From Ciona intestinalis (taxonomy: Eukaryota > Chordata > Ascidiacea > Phlebobranchia > Cionidae): a stretch of 64,000 bases of DNA. Shown in pieces: positions 12,001 through 21,161 of this stretch. The translations under genes and the position numbers were made by a program. Within the stretch, counting starts at the first letter, position 1. The number at the start of each line of letters is the position of its first letter. The stretch spans positions 251,494-315,493 of the forward strand of contig NW_004190423.2 of NCBI RefSeq assembly GCF_000224145.3. The letters are read 5' to 3'. Under the pieces are notes generated by a model that was not told where the DNA came from, did no database searches, and saw nothing but the letters and a program-made list of their open reading frames with translations.

Positions 12001-13903
12001 CAAAATATATTAAAAAGTTGTAAAAATTACAATAAACAAACAAAACTTACTGTTTTCAGACACGTTAACGTGATATTCTGTATTCGCGAATAATGGAGCA
12101 TTGTCGTTTTCGTTCTCGACGTCGATTGTGACGTCACACTCAGTAAACAATGCTGGATTGTTTGTTTCGTTGGCGAATATCTGAAGACAATCGATAAAAA
12201 TTAAAACCGCGATGATGACGTCATTATATTCAGATTCCCATTTATTGTAATCCTCTGTGACGTAATTAACAGATGGACCAATCACGAGGGAGCACGTGCT
12301 TCATTTATTTTCGAGTATTTACCGAATTTAAATTTTTCTTGGCCTTTATATTCATACATTACATATAGTATAGGTTGGGGCAAGATGGTCCATGTTTTCA
12401 TTTACATTCCTTGTCCCATTTGGTGGTTGAGAAAGAATATTTTAAAGATTTATACAACTGTATCCTCACGAATGTATAAGATCGTTGTTGGTTGTTAAAA
12501 CACGATTCGGAAATATGGGACATTATGTGCTAACGGTACCCATCTTACCCCACAGTACTATAAAATATAATCATTAAAAATGGGATAATATGTGCTAATG
12601 GTATTGACAACAGCCTTTTTAGAGTCGTAAAGATAAATATTTCTCACCCGGAACTGAACACGGCGTTGCGTCTCAAAGTCGAGCGGTTGTTTTAGAACGA
12701 TTGTGACGTCACCACGATGACGAAACGTCACAGGACTAAGCGCGATGTGGTCGCTCATGTTCCATTCAACCGACATTGTGACGTCACTATTTGCATCTTG
12801 GTCTTTATCTGTGACGTCATAAAAGTAGTTGTAAACCAGGGTTTAAATATTAATAAGAAATAAATAATAAAATATAGTTATAAACAAACAAATTTATAAG
12901 TTGTCAAAATTATATAAAACAAACAAAGAAACTTAAACTAATTAAAAATAAGTTACTATTATAAAGGAAGTTACAAAATAAACATTTCTATAATTTACCA
13001 AAAATCTAAATAATATAATAAAGTTACTAAAATTATAATAAACAAACAAAGATCATACCTTCGACCCGTATAAGCATGGGTAGCGCAGTACCAACAGGTG
13101 TGGTCTCAGGAACATTCATTCTGTAACTACGTCGTTCAAATCGAGGCCGTTCATCGTTGACGTCATCAACTATGACGTCAAAGCTGACCTCACGAAAAGC
13201 GCCGCCGCTCGATCCACGCGTTGGTATTTCAGTCGCGCGAATTGTTAATACGTAACTTCCGCTAAACCCGATGACGTCACGATCGATTCGTGACGCAACT
13301 CTGACGTCACCGGAGGAATCTAGTGAAAACTTCCCGTCTTCGTTACCGGAAACAATGGAGTAAGCTACGTCATTAGGCTGCCCTCTGTCGCCATCTATGG
13401 CGGAAATGGTCACAACACTGGTGCCCTGGGAGAAAATGAAAGTTTGGAAAATGTTTTTTGTAATATATGGGTAAGGTCCTACAGCATGGTATGCCAGAAG
13501 ACCTGGGATTTAAAAAGATGTTTATAACTTTAACACATTTCCACAAAAAAAATGCCAACAGTATCCCCCAAAAAAAGACCGACGATGCCTTTTAGACGAA
13601 ATATATCTTTCATATAACAATTGGTTGGACTTGATTTTTGCCTATTACGTATTTTGTAGCCTTAGAATCGTACTTTGTTTACACACGAAACGTTCAACTC
13701 TATGAGCACCAGATCAGGGCCAGAATCACTGAGACACATAACTATAAAGGGCCCGTAATCGTCGAAAACACACAACAGCCAATGTACTCACCTTTGCAAT
13801 ATCTTCGTTTATTCTTCTATTATAAGGTAAATGGACGAATCTAGGTTCGTTGTCTTGAACGTCATCGATTGTTATAACTACGGGCACGGATGATGACAAC
13901 GGA
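1..13903 (-). CDS. Giant cadherin (FAT/dachsous/cadherin-23 type), internal fragment, 27 exons
   Basis: Calcium-dependent adhesion protein, extracellular part only. Exons in transcript order: 13792-13903, 13059-13425, 12648-12808, 12051-12180, 10872-11043, 10426-10591, 10185-10299, 9771-9934, 9137-9242, 8764-8894, 8530-8704, 7957-8108, 7430-7610, 6921-7054, 6410-6613, 6100-6225, 5567-5671, 5104-5236, 4482-4769, 4042-4223, 3564-3803, 2916-3032, 2440-2662, 1929-2119, 1067-1204, 464-583, 1-140. All junctions are GT-AG and keep phase, giving about 1,491 codons. Fourteen EC linker motifs of the DxNDNxPxF type are spaced about 106 residues apart (DVNDNAPLF near 8660, DANDNPPQF near 6570, DVNDNYPVF near 1960), with LDRE calcium motifs between them. 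No signal peptide, EGF, laminin-G or membrane segment is seen, so both protein ends are missing. An unbroken EC run this long fits FAT, dachsous or cadherin-23 families; I cannot choose between them. The N-terminal exons must lie in the N gap or beyond. Confidence 0.95.
200..425 (-). mobile_element. Composite SINE copy
   Basis: Reading the minus strand: a tRNA-like head with a GGTTCAAGGC-type B box near 390-400, a middle with AAGACACTTATTGGGC, then the 98-bp tail with AACAGAACACCCGTG near 230-255. It sits in the intron between cadherin exons 464-583 and 1-140. A composite SINE (Cics-1) has been described in Ciona; identity with it is inferred. Confidence 0.6.
1735..1920 (-). repeat. 100-bp interspersed unit, about 1.7 copies
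   Basis: Minus-strand copies of the unit with TATGGGTGAGGTCCTACAG and CCCATTACCCCAACA, in a cadherin intron. The same unit forms arrays at 26795-27185, 52395-53215 and 56405-56790. Confidence 0.7.
3037..3172. repeat. 21-bp minisatellite, six to seven copies
   Basis: Tandem units of GATGTCATAGTGGTTAGGTAT with a few substitutions, beginning a few bases inside the cadherin intron upstream of exon 2916-3032. The period is seven codons, so long repetitive ORFs run through it on both strands; these are not genes. Confidence 0.9.
3178..3420 (-). repeat. 98-bp SINE-tail units, about 2.5 copies
   Basis: Tandem, diverged copies of the SINE tail (AACAGAACACCCGTG, GTTGCCCCGCC, GCGAGGATAAATAAGTTACA) in a cadherin intron. 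They directly abut the 21-bp minisatellite. Confidence 0.8.
5822..6018. mobile_element. MITE with TAGTAGGGTGGGG termini
   Basis: About 197 bp bounded by inverted repeats (TAGTAGGGTGGGGGAAGATG at the left, CCATCTTCCCCCACTCTACT at the right), with the internal motif TTTAAAACACGATCAGG. It has no coding capacity and lies in a cadherin intron. Shorter fragments of the family lie near 8467-8496, 14885-14920, 20395-20460, 24715-24745, 47200-47275, 52292-52390, 62876-62980 and 63836-63898. A Ciona MITE (Cimi-1) is known; equivalence is not tested here. Confidence 0.8.
6248..6412 (+). repeat. 42-bp minisatellite with tRNA T-arm-like hairpin
   Basis: About four units, each containing GGGATCCTGGGTTCGAACCC and ending CAGGCCAGG. 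CCTGG-GTTCGAAC-CCAGG has the form of a tRNA T stem-loop and contains the GGTTCGAANCC B-box sequence. The array directly abuts the 3' end of cadherin exon 6410-6613. The same unit forms an array at 34390-34690. Confidence 0.85.
7690..7860 (+). mobile_element. SINE fragment (middle domain)
   Basis: Contains CACCATTGTAGGCATGTGTG, AAGACACTTAACAACAATTG and CCAGTGGTCACTAATGGG, the middle part of the composite SINE, in a cadherin intron. Confidence 0.5.
8311..8394. mobile_element. Near-perfect palindromic element (about 83 bp)
   Basis: Left arm CTATTTTTAGTCAGCCACTA is mirrored by right arm TAGTGACTGACTAAAAATAG with ATGCATTATGATGC between, so the whole element could fold into one hairpin. A half copy is at 18220-18253. 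A small MITE is the likely origin. Confidence 0.7.
9270..9467. mobile_element. MITE, TAGTAGGGTGGGG family
   Basis: Left end TATAGCAGGGTGGTTGAAG and right end TTCCCCCACCCTACTATATA enclose the usual interior (TTTAAACAATTAACAACGG, TTTGTTTACTACCAAATG). It is followed immediately by a second, internally deleted copy. Confidence 0.8.
9464..9573. mobile_element. MITE, internally deleted copy joined to its neighbour
   Basis: TATAGCAGGGTGGGGGAAGA to CCCCCCACCTTTCTATATA, only about 110 bp. It shares the TATA boundary with the preceding copy, which suggests insertion into the TA target of an older element. Confidence 0.7.
9960..10105 (+). mobile_element. SINE fragment fused to the 100-bp unit
   Basis: GTCCTTGGGCAAGACACTTA and AACCCAGTGGTCACTAATGG (SINE middle) run into GGTAATGGGCCAACTATGG (100-bp unit). 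Lies in a cadherin intron. Confidence 0.55.
10661..10850. mobile_element. MITE, TAGTAGGGTGGGG family, variant terminus
   Basis: Starts ATAGTACTGTGGGGTAAGAT, has TTTTAAACAATTAACAACGG inside, and ends near ACATGGACCATCTTTTATAA. It is a diverged copy in the cadherin intron upstream of exon 10426-10591. Confidence 0.65.
11195..11445 (-). repeat. 98-bp SINE-tail units, about 2.6 copies
   Basis: Three adjacent copies with ACGACTGTCGTTGCCCCGC, GAGGATAAATAAGTTACAT and GTATGAAACAGAACACCC, inside the cadherin intron between exons 12051-12180 and 10872-11043. Confidence 0.85.
12366..12563. mobile_element. MITE, second subfamily (GGTCCATGTTTTCATT)
   Basis: Ends TATAGTATAGGTTGGGGCAA and CATCTTACCCCACAGTACTA with an interior like the main family. 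GGTCCATG replaces GGGACACC next to the left terminus; copies at 30594 and 46716 share this variant. Confidence 0.75.
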
Positions 13904-14014
13904 CTGGGGACAAATAATATGTTTATATTTTAGATTAGGGTGAAATGGATACTGTTAGCGCGTTATATCCCATAAAGGGGACTGGGGGATAAATAATATA
14001 CATTTTGTTATTTT

Positions 14015-14514
14015 NNNNNNNNNNNNNNNNNNNNNNNNNNNNNNNNNNNNNNNNNNNNNNNNNNNNNNNNNNNNNNNNNNNNNNNNNNNNNNNNNNNNNN
14101 NNNNNNNNNNNNNNNNNNNNNNNNNNNNNNNNNNNNNNNNNNNNNNNNNNNNNNNNNNNNNNNNNNNNNNNNNNNNNNNNNNNNNNNNNNNNNNNNNNNN
14201 NNNNNNNNNNNNNNNNNNNNNNNNNNNNNNNNNNNNNNNNNNNNNNNNNNNNNNNNNNNNNNNNNNNNNNNNNNNNNNNNNNNNNNNNNNNNNNNNNNNN
14301 NNNNNNNNNNNNNNNNNNNNNNNNNNNNNNNNNNNNNNNNNNNNNNNNNNNNNNNNNNNNNNNNNNNNNNNNNNNNNNNNNNNNNNNNNNNNNNNNNNNN
14401 NNNNNNNNNNNNNNNNNNNNNNNNNNNNNNNNNNNNNNNNNNNNNNNNNNNNNNNNNNNNNNNNNNNNNNNNNNNNNNNNNNNNNNNNNNNNNNNNNNNN
14501 NNNNNNNNNNNNNN
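14015..14514. other. Assembly gap, 500 N
   Basis: Exactly 500 N, so probably a nominal length. It lies 110 bases upstream of the first visible cadherin exon and may hide the N-terminal exons. Confidence 0.99.
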
Positions 14515-14724
14515 CTTCTTGGAATCTAGGATTCACGCTTTCTTTTGTACAAGTATTTCTGGCGTCAGTAACTTTTTCATTTCAAAATAACTTGGATTTA
14601 ATTTCGAGAGGACATTACCAGGTTCATGTTTCATATAATATTTATATTTACAAGAAGATCAAGTCCGGTAGCAGAGTGGTCTACACTAGCACTTTTAAAC
14701 ATGACGGTGAATATAAATACAGTT

Positions 14725-14811
14725 AGAAGTAGTATATACTGTTGCTGTCATGCAGAAGTAGTATATACTGTTGCTGTCATGCAGAAGTAGTATATACTGT
14801 TGCTGTCATGC
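14725..14811. repeat. 29-bp direct repeat, three identical copies
   Basis: The unit AGAAGTAGTATATACTGTTG plus CTGTCATGC is repeated three times without change, so it is a recent expansion. Confidence 0.9.
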
Positions 14812-15473
14812 ATATTATTATACTTGTATTTTAGCTTTTCGGGTAAAAATTTTGCAACACACGTTTTGACGTCCTATAAGATCGTCTTTAAGTGAATGAC
14901 CATCTTACCCCACAGATAAAAAGATATGTTTATAGCTAGACATGGGGTGTTACAATCATGCTATACACGCGGATGATCTTACCATTGCATTATTGTGTCT
15001 TACATAAGATACACTGTACCAGTATCTATTGCCCCACTGTGCATCATACCACACATTATTACATTAAGTGTCATTTGATCTGATAAAAACAACCTGAATA
15101 TGGCGTTAAAATATTGTAAAAGCCAAAATACAAGTATGTATGCATACAGATAATTAGCCTTTAAGCAGTATATCATAATCGAAAACATATTTAAAGTATT
15201 AATAGGTTAGTCTTACTGTACTGGCAGTTAATACTAACTTTCAAACACATTAAATATCCTTCGTTAACAAGTAAAACATGGTCTGTAAAGCACCCACTGT
15301 CTTGCAACAAACACAAAGTTACAGACAATAATCTACATAAACCACAAACCTTTTTTTGCTATATATTAGAATGCTGCTTTGGTCATTTTAAAACATATTC
15401 TGCTTTTAATTGCTATCTTTTTGTTAAGTCAACCATATACCTACTGAGCTGCAATAACAAGGGGTGCTAGTAA

Positions 15474-15612
15474 AGAATCGTCCCCCCACCTTATTTGCTA
15501 ACCACTAACTACTAACCCCTAGAACCACCAACTACTAACCCCTATAACCACTAACCCCCTAACCTAGGAGTTAGTGGTTAGCAAATAAGGTGGGGGGGGG
15601 GAAGATTCTCCA
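15474..15612. repeat. Long inverted repeat / hairpin
   Basis: Left arm CCACCTTATTTGCTAACCAC is matched by right arm GTGGTTAGCAAATAAGGTGG, flanked by AGAATC and GATTCT and separated by CTAACCCC-type short repeats. It could be a palindromic MITE or an extruding hairpin. Confidence 0.8.
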
Positions 15613-15799
15613 CTAGAACCCAACAAGGTACACACAGCAATTTGAACATGATACTGCAGTATAACAGTAACAAGTGTAACAGCTGGCAAACATGCTTGGC
15701 TCTGCTTTTATAATAGCTTGTCCAAGGTCTCTTGCAATCACAGTTAGGATATCTAAAAATAATAGAAATACATATACTGGGAACATGGGCCCTTAACTC

Positions 15800-16000
15800 C
15801 CAAACCTTGGTGACCCTGTATGGCCTAAACCAGTGTCATGGCCCCATTCAGAGACACTCAACAACAACACCCATGACCTTCTGCTCTATCAATAAAATAA
15901 CCTACATTTGTTTTAACATATTTCCACTAAAATTCCATTCACCACTTTCCAGCAATTGGCCTCAAAAATAAACAAGGCCATGAGCAGATGTCTGTTTGTG
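15800..16000 (+). repeat. Interspersed repeat (CAAGGCCATGAGCAG family)
   Basis: Shares CATTCAGAGACACTCA, ACATTTGTTTTAAC and CAAGGCCATGAGCAG with 54670-54930 (same strand) and 44820-45025 (opposite strand). Non-coding. Confidence 0.6.
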
Positions 16001-16136
16001 GCCCAATAACTGTATGCGTCCTTTTTAGGGGCTACCAATCAAAAAATCCTAACGAAATGCATTAAGTCTTAATTATTCCAATTATCCCTGCATATCTAGC
16101 CCCTCTGAAAACTCTACAAACAGTAATTGAAAACTA

Positions 16137-16142
16137 TTTATT
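16137..16142 (-). terminator. Poly(A) signal AATAAA for the exonuclease gene
   Basis: TTTATT on the plus strand is AATAAA on the minus strand, starting 11 bases after the TAA stop at 16154-16156. The implied 3' UTR is very short. Confidence 0.5.
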
Positions 16143-16153
16143 ATGAAAGCACT

Positions 16154-18652
16154 TTAAGGGTTGTTGTCTACATGTGGCGGCCAGTAGCGGTCATCAAAAT
16201 AAGCACCACTGAGGTAATCTTTAAATAATGGTTGGTTTTCCGTAAACCAGGAATCAGATACAGACTTAAAAATATCCATGGTGGCAGTGGCATCTTCTAC
16301 AGAACAGTGTGTGTGTGTCTGTTTGAAAGAAGAAAGAAATTAATAATAAAGTAAAGAATGAAATGATATTTTTATATATTTATGTCATATGTTTTTATAT
16401 ATTTGTCTGTTCCTTGGCACAGTGGTTGGCACAGCTGCCTCTAGTCCAGTGGTTATAGGTTCAAGGCTCGACACTGCTACCATTGTGAGCACAACCCAGT
16501 GGTCGCTAATGGTTTGTACAAATTATCAGCCATACATAAAAACCAAATTATCAGCCATACATAAAAACAATCACACACCAAGTTACAAACGCGGTAACTT
16601 GTAAGCGGGCACGTGGTGTATGAAACAGAACACCCATGTTATAATGACTGTCGTTGCCCCGCCATGCGAGAATACGTTTAATTGTTTAATAACACAACCC
16701 ATTGTACCTGTATTTTTCGGTTCAACAAATGGCGCGCAAGTTTCTTCAGTGAAAACGTATGTTCGGTTCTGTATCCCAAGTTGTTCATTTTCTCCATGAC
16801 AAGCGATAACTTTGAAATATCAACGGTTTGTTCAGTGGGAAGATTTATCTTTAACGCGCGTGTGTCGAAGAATAAACTGTGCCCGATCACAATTTTGTTC
16901 TTTAACAAATTTAAAACCTGCAATAAAAGAGATGGGATTATAGATACATGCCAAAATGGGGTGGAGGAAATCATTATTTTTTTCTCTTTGAATATGAATG
17001 GTATATTGAAGAAAGGGGAACTGACAGCAAAAAAAAACAGTTGTTAAAAACACGTTATATAGATAAAAAGTGGGGAAAAGAGTGTCTGTTATAAAGTGTG
17101 GCTTTTGCACCCAATTATAACTTGTGTTATTGCGATCAAATTGAGTAAAACAACCATGCGTGGATAAATAGTTAACATTTATAAATACTTTACCTACATT
17201 TATATATATACACAGTACGGTGGGGGGAGATGGGACACCTTTTAACTCCATTTTCTCGTCCCGTTTAGTAGTAAACAAAAAACATTTAAAGGATCATAAA
17301 ACTATATCCTCACGACTCCCATAGACCGTTGTTAATTGTTTAAAACACGATCGGGATATTTGTATATTATGTGCTAAAGGTGTCCCATCTTCCCCCACCC
17401 CACTATATATACTTCAGTTTTCACTTCTATGCATCCATTTTAACTTTAACAAGTTACATTCGTATACTTTAGTAACTTTACCTGACTTTGAGCTTGTTTG
17501 AATGAAATTGATTCATCGGACATAACATGTTTGGGTTGAATACCACTGTACTTGGTGCGATAATCCGTTACTTCGGATGTTTGTTTAACATAAAGGTCGA
17601 GAACCACCGAACCTGAGGGGGAAATAAGGGTTCAATAAGCTGTAGTTATCAAGAATAACTATCGTTCTTCTGGCAGATTTTTAATATATATATGTATATG
17701 CAGTGGCGCAGGCAGGGGGTGTTTCGGGGGTCGAAAACCCCCCCCCCCCTTATATTTTTTCTGGCTGCACCACTGTGTATATTGTATATATATATAACTT
17801 CTTAACTTGTTTATTCTTGTGTGGTGGGGCAATGACAGTAACATGTGTGTTTTGTTTCATACATAAAAACTTGTTTTATTTTAATAATGCCTTGTATGTA
17901 TGTATGGGACGAAAAAGTTTTTAAATTCGATTGTTTAAAAAAAAAAAAAGGATTATTTTCTCATTTACAGTTTCTGACTTTTGTGATCTTGAAAAAACAA
18001 TGTTTTGTCTGCCATGCAATGAGACATTGTCAAGATTTAAATCATAAAATAAACAATTGTGAATTGCCAGAAGATTTCTTTCACATTTATAATAAATAGT
18101 TCTATAACAGCAACAATGAACATAAATGAATGCAGACTTTATAACACGGCAACTGTTCATAAGACACAATATACTCACACACAGAGCTTTAAAGCATTTT
18201 ACAAGTTCATAGACATGCAAAATGCACTATTGTAGCGACTGACTAAAAATAGAAAAAAAACATAAATAAATACCTTTTATAAAACAATAAAATAAATAAG
18301 TAAGTACAGACTCACCCCAATAGTCAACCACAGAGCATCTTGCCAAGGAGTTAATACTGTATAGACATTCTACCATTTCACAGTCAAGCGCATACACCAT
18401 GTGACTCCAAGGTGGGCTTTCATTCTCTTCTACTTTAGGCATACAAACCAATTGTTTATTATATTGTTTTCGCCTTTTAAAGAAATCAAGTTCATTTTCT
18501 GTACATTCTGTTTTCCTTTTCAAAGTATCCGTTATATTTTCAGAGCTCAAATGAGCAGAAGCAGCAGAAAGTGTGGACTTTGGGTTAATTTTAGTTCTTG
18601 TCATCTTAAGTTGGACTCTTGAGAGAAATCTTGGGTTCAAAATTCTCTTCAT
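16154..18652 (-). CDS. DEDDh 3'-5' exonuclease, ISG20/AEN-like
   Basis: Exonuclease of the ISG20/AEN/REXO4 group, which degrades RNA or DNA from the 3' end using two metal ions. Exons: 18316-18652, 17482-17612, 16708-16917, 16154-16318; all junctions keep phase and give 280 residues. Exo I is ALDCEMVE (Asp90, Glu92), Exo II is GHSLFFDTRAL (Asp174), Exo III is HCSVEDA (His230, Asp235), so all catalytic residues are present. TDYRTKYSGI and SLKKLARHLLNRKIQ are family signatures closer to AEN/ISG20 than to REXO4. Residues 1-80 are basic and low-complexity, with KRRK as a possible nuclear signal. The start is the first in-frame ATG of the exon; the frame stays open about 50 bases further upstream, so a 5' exon or trans-splice site could lengthen it. 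Cellular role is inferred from the family only. Confidence 0.85.
16414..16690 (+). mobile_element. Composite SINE, nearly full length
   Basis: Head TGGCACAGTGGTTGGCACAG (A-box-like) and GGTTCAAGGCTC (B-box-like), then CCATTGTGAGCACAACCCAG, a duplicated AAATTATCAGCCATACATAA, then tail GAAACAGAACACCCATG and CCCCGCCATGCGAG. Lies in an exonuclease intron. It is the clearest copy for defining the family. Confidence 0.7.
17213..17410. mobile_element. MITE, TAGTAGGGTGGGG family
   Basis: Ends CAGTACGGTGGGGGGAGATG and CATCTTCCCCCACCCCACTA, interior TTTAAAACACGATCGGG. Lies in the exonuclease intron 16918-17481. Confidence 0.8.
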
Positions 18653-19354
18653 CAACAAATATTCTTCATGTCTTGGGAGGTAAACTTGTGCGGCAGATAT
18701 TTAATTCAACTCTATTTCTATGGAAATAAATACCTATTAAGTTATTATATACAAGACAGATTATAATTGTAATTGTACTGTATATGGGTGAGGTGTTATA
18801 GTGATTCAAGCCAAAGTTAGCAACTACCCCAATAAACTTATAACAAAACACAAACAAGTATTAAGATGTTATACAATTGTTTGAGTGAAAAACCCTGAAA
18901 ATTTGTATACAAATATTAAATAAAAGTATTCTGGTATCAAATACATATGCCTGATAATTGATATTTGGTTACAATTCATCTAAAAATTCTAGTTTTCTCA
19001 AGACAATAAACATTAAAATAAACAAACAGGTACAAAATAACAAAGATTTCTATGGTTATTGCGCAATATCGTGCATAAATTCATACTTTAACAATTTGCA
19101 TAACATGTAAAGAACAGAAATATAAAGGAAATTTTTTAAATAAACTTTTTTGCATTTAAGTTGTACTATTTGGGTTCGTTTCTTGAGTATTTCGGTTAAA
19201 ATACTATTTGGGTGACAAACTACTAACTACTAATTTGTAGCAATCAATCAAATACCAGTGAAACTAAAGATAGAGATAAATATATAAAGGCACAATTAAG
19301 GAATGTCTGGGAACACTGGAAACACTTCTTTATGTTGAAATATATCTGGCAACA

Positions 19355-20212
19355 CTAATATGCTGCAGAAGCCATAAACTTTGTGTGACGTCCTGTCGCG
19401 ACAAGGTTGCCGGCCTCATTATGAATATCAACGTTCGCGAATCCGATTGTGCGACCTTGTTTTAAAACTTCGGACGTGATGGTTATCGTTTCGCCTGAGA
19501 GGAAAACAGGTATAATGGGGGTAAACATGTTACATATCCAACTGTATTTAGTTTTATACCCCATGCCCACTGTCAAGTTAGAATACTTACATATTTTACT
19601 TTAACAGATGTTGAAGCCTCTAGGGGAGGCGACAGGCTTCAATATCTGGTGAAGTCCATATGGTAGCACCCTGGGGCCTAGATATTGGGGGAACGGGCCA
19701 ACTTGGGCCCAAATCCTTAGGTGTTGGGGTAATAGGTCAACTTAGGCCTAAATCCCTGGGTGTTGGGGTAATAGGTCAACTTAGGCCTAAATCCCTGGGT
19801 GTTGGGGTAATGGACCAACTCTGGCCTAAATCCCTGGGTGTTGGGGTAATAGACTAACTTAGACCTAAATCGAAATCTAAACCATAGAACCGCCGCAATA
19901 TGGTATAAACATGAACGATGATATACCTTGTTTAGCTGCAGTTAGATAAGTCACATTAATATCGATAGAAACGCCGAACTTTGCTTCTTTGGTCGTAGCA
20001 AACGCCCACGATGACACAGAATCAACCAAAGTGGCTGTTAGCCCGCCGTGCATGGTTTTATTCATATTTAAATGTTCCTCCATAACTGGCATTGTACATT
20101 TGATTTTCCCATCACCAGCAGATACTACATGTATATGTTGCAAACACTTCTCAAATATCGGTGTATGTTTCATTGACTTCACTATTTGCCGCACAGCTTG
20201 CAAAGACGCCAT
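19355..20212 (-). CDS. ACOT13: Acyl-CoA thioesterase 13 (THEM2), hotdog fold
   Basis: Hydrolyses medium- and long-chain acyl-CoA to fatty acid and CoA; family members are mitochondria-associated homotetramers or dimers of hotdog dimers. Two exons, 19927-20212 and 19355-19494, join in phase (AAKQ-G-ETIT) and give 141 residues, against 140 in the human protein. The catalytic region HLNMNKTMHGGLTATLVDS holds the HGG at residues 55-57 and Asp64; Ser82 in GVSIDINVTY matches the family serine. LKQGRTIGF and ATGRHTKF near the C-terminus are also typical. The start is the first ATG and fits family length exactly. The neighbouring genes give no metabolic context. Confidence 0.93.
19690..19870 (+). repeat. 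39-bp tandem repeat in the ACOT13 intron
   Basis: About four units with CCTGGGTGTTGGGGTAATAG and GTCAACTTAGGCCTAAAT. The unit is a fragment of the 100-bp interspersed family, tandemly amplified. Confidence 0.8.
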
Positions 20213-20224
20213 ACCTAAACCTTG

Positions 20225-21120
20225 AAACTACAACTGAATAACTAAATTAAAACTAATTCTATATTAATGACATAATAGAACGTTTATTTATATCTATAAA
20301 TACATTATCAAAAATAAAATTAATTAAAAAGCATAAAATCATCTCTTTTAAAGTCATGAGAACCGAGAATACGGTTACTTATTTCTGTAAATATATTCTT
20401 TGTTTACTACCAAATTTGCCGATAAAAGAGATTGGAATATTGTCCAGCTTGCCCTAACGTACTAAACCTATATCCCCTATCGGATACTATATAAAAACGG
20501 TTTGTGAAATAGATTACCCCATGCCCACTGTCAAGTTAAAACTGACCCATGCCATTTTTGGTGCTGTTGCTTTTTTGTGGCCACCGGCGTACGTTGCGAC
20601 GTAACTATTTCGTCCCCTGTTAAGAACTTTAGTGACTTACGGTCGTGCGGCTGAAGCTATTGCAGTGTGTGGATATATAAACATTCTTCAAATTTTGCCG
20701 CTGGTGTTATAACAGTAGACCCCAAAATTCAAGTTGATCTTGTTATTGCCTGATGAAACACATAGAATGCACATCCGAAAAGAAACACGTTTTTTTTGTC
20801 AATAAATTACGAAAGTAGGTAACGTGTTAAAATATTGTGAACAATTCGATTGAGTGACAAGCTAAAAGACATAAAACTATTAACTGTTTTCAAAAGACAA
20901 CTTCGCTTGTGATTGTAAACAACTGTCATCATGCATTTAATTGTTTATTTTGTTCAAACATTGGAACTTTTAAGTATTGACTAAAACATGATAAAAAAAC
21001 ACTTGAAAAAAGTCTCGTTTAAAACGAGCTAAACGTAACATTTACTGTTTAAACTAGTGTGGATGTAACGATAGTAATGCATTCTACAAACATGATATGC
21101 GTTAAATGTATAATATACAT
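20225..21120. other. Intergenic stretch, no gene seen
   Basis: Upstream of ACOT13 and downstream of the minus-strand GST. It holds a MITE fragment at 20395-20460 and a diverged piece of the 126-bp unit near 20560-20690. Confidence 0.6.
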
Positions 21121-21161
21121 ATTATGATTGTGCTCTTCTTTGCATACGGGTTAATGCAAAA

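Larger units (their letters stand above)
14515..16136. other. Intergenic stretch, no gene seen
   Basis: Between the cadherin and the exonuclease gene. It holds a 29-bp triplicate, a large inverted repeat near 15.5 kb and an interspersed repeat at 15800-16000. No cadherin exon was found here on the minus strand. Confidence 0.6.

Noticed and set aside
13955..14536. Long ORFs across the N gap
   Set aside because: Made of N; no coding evidence.
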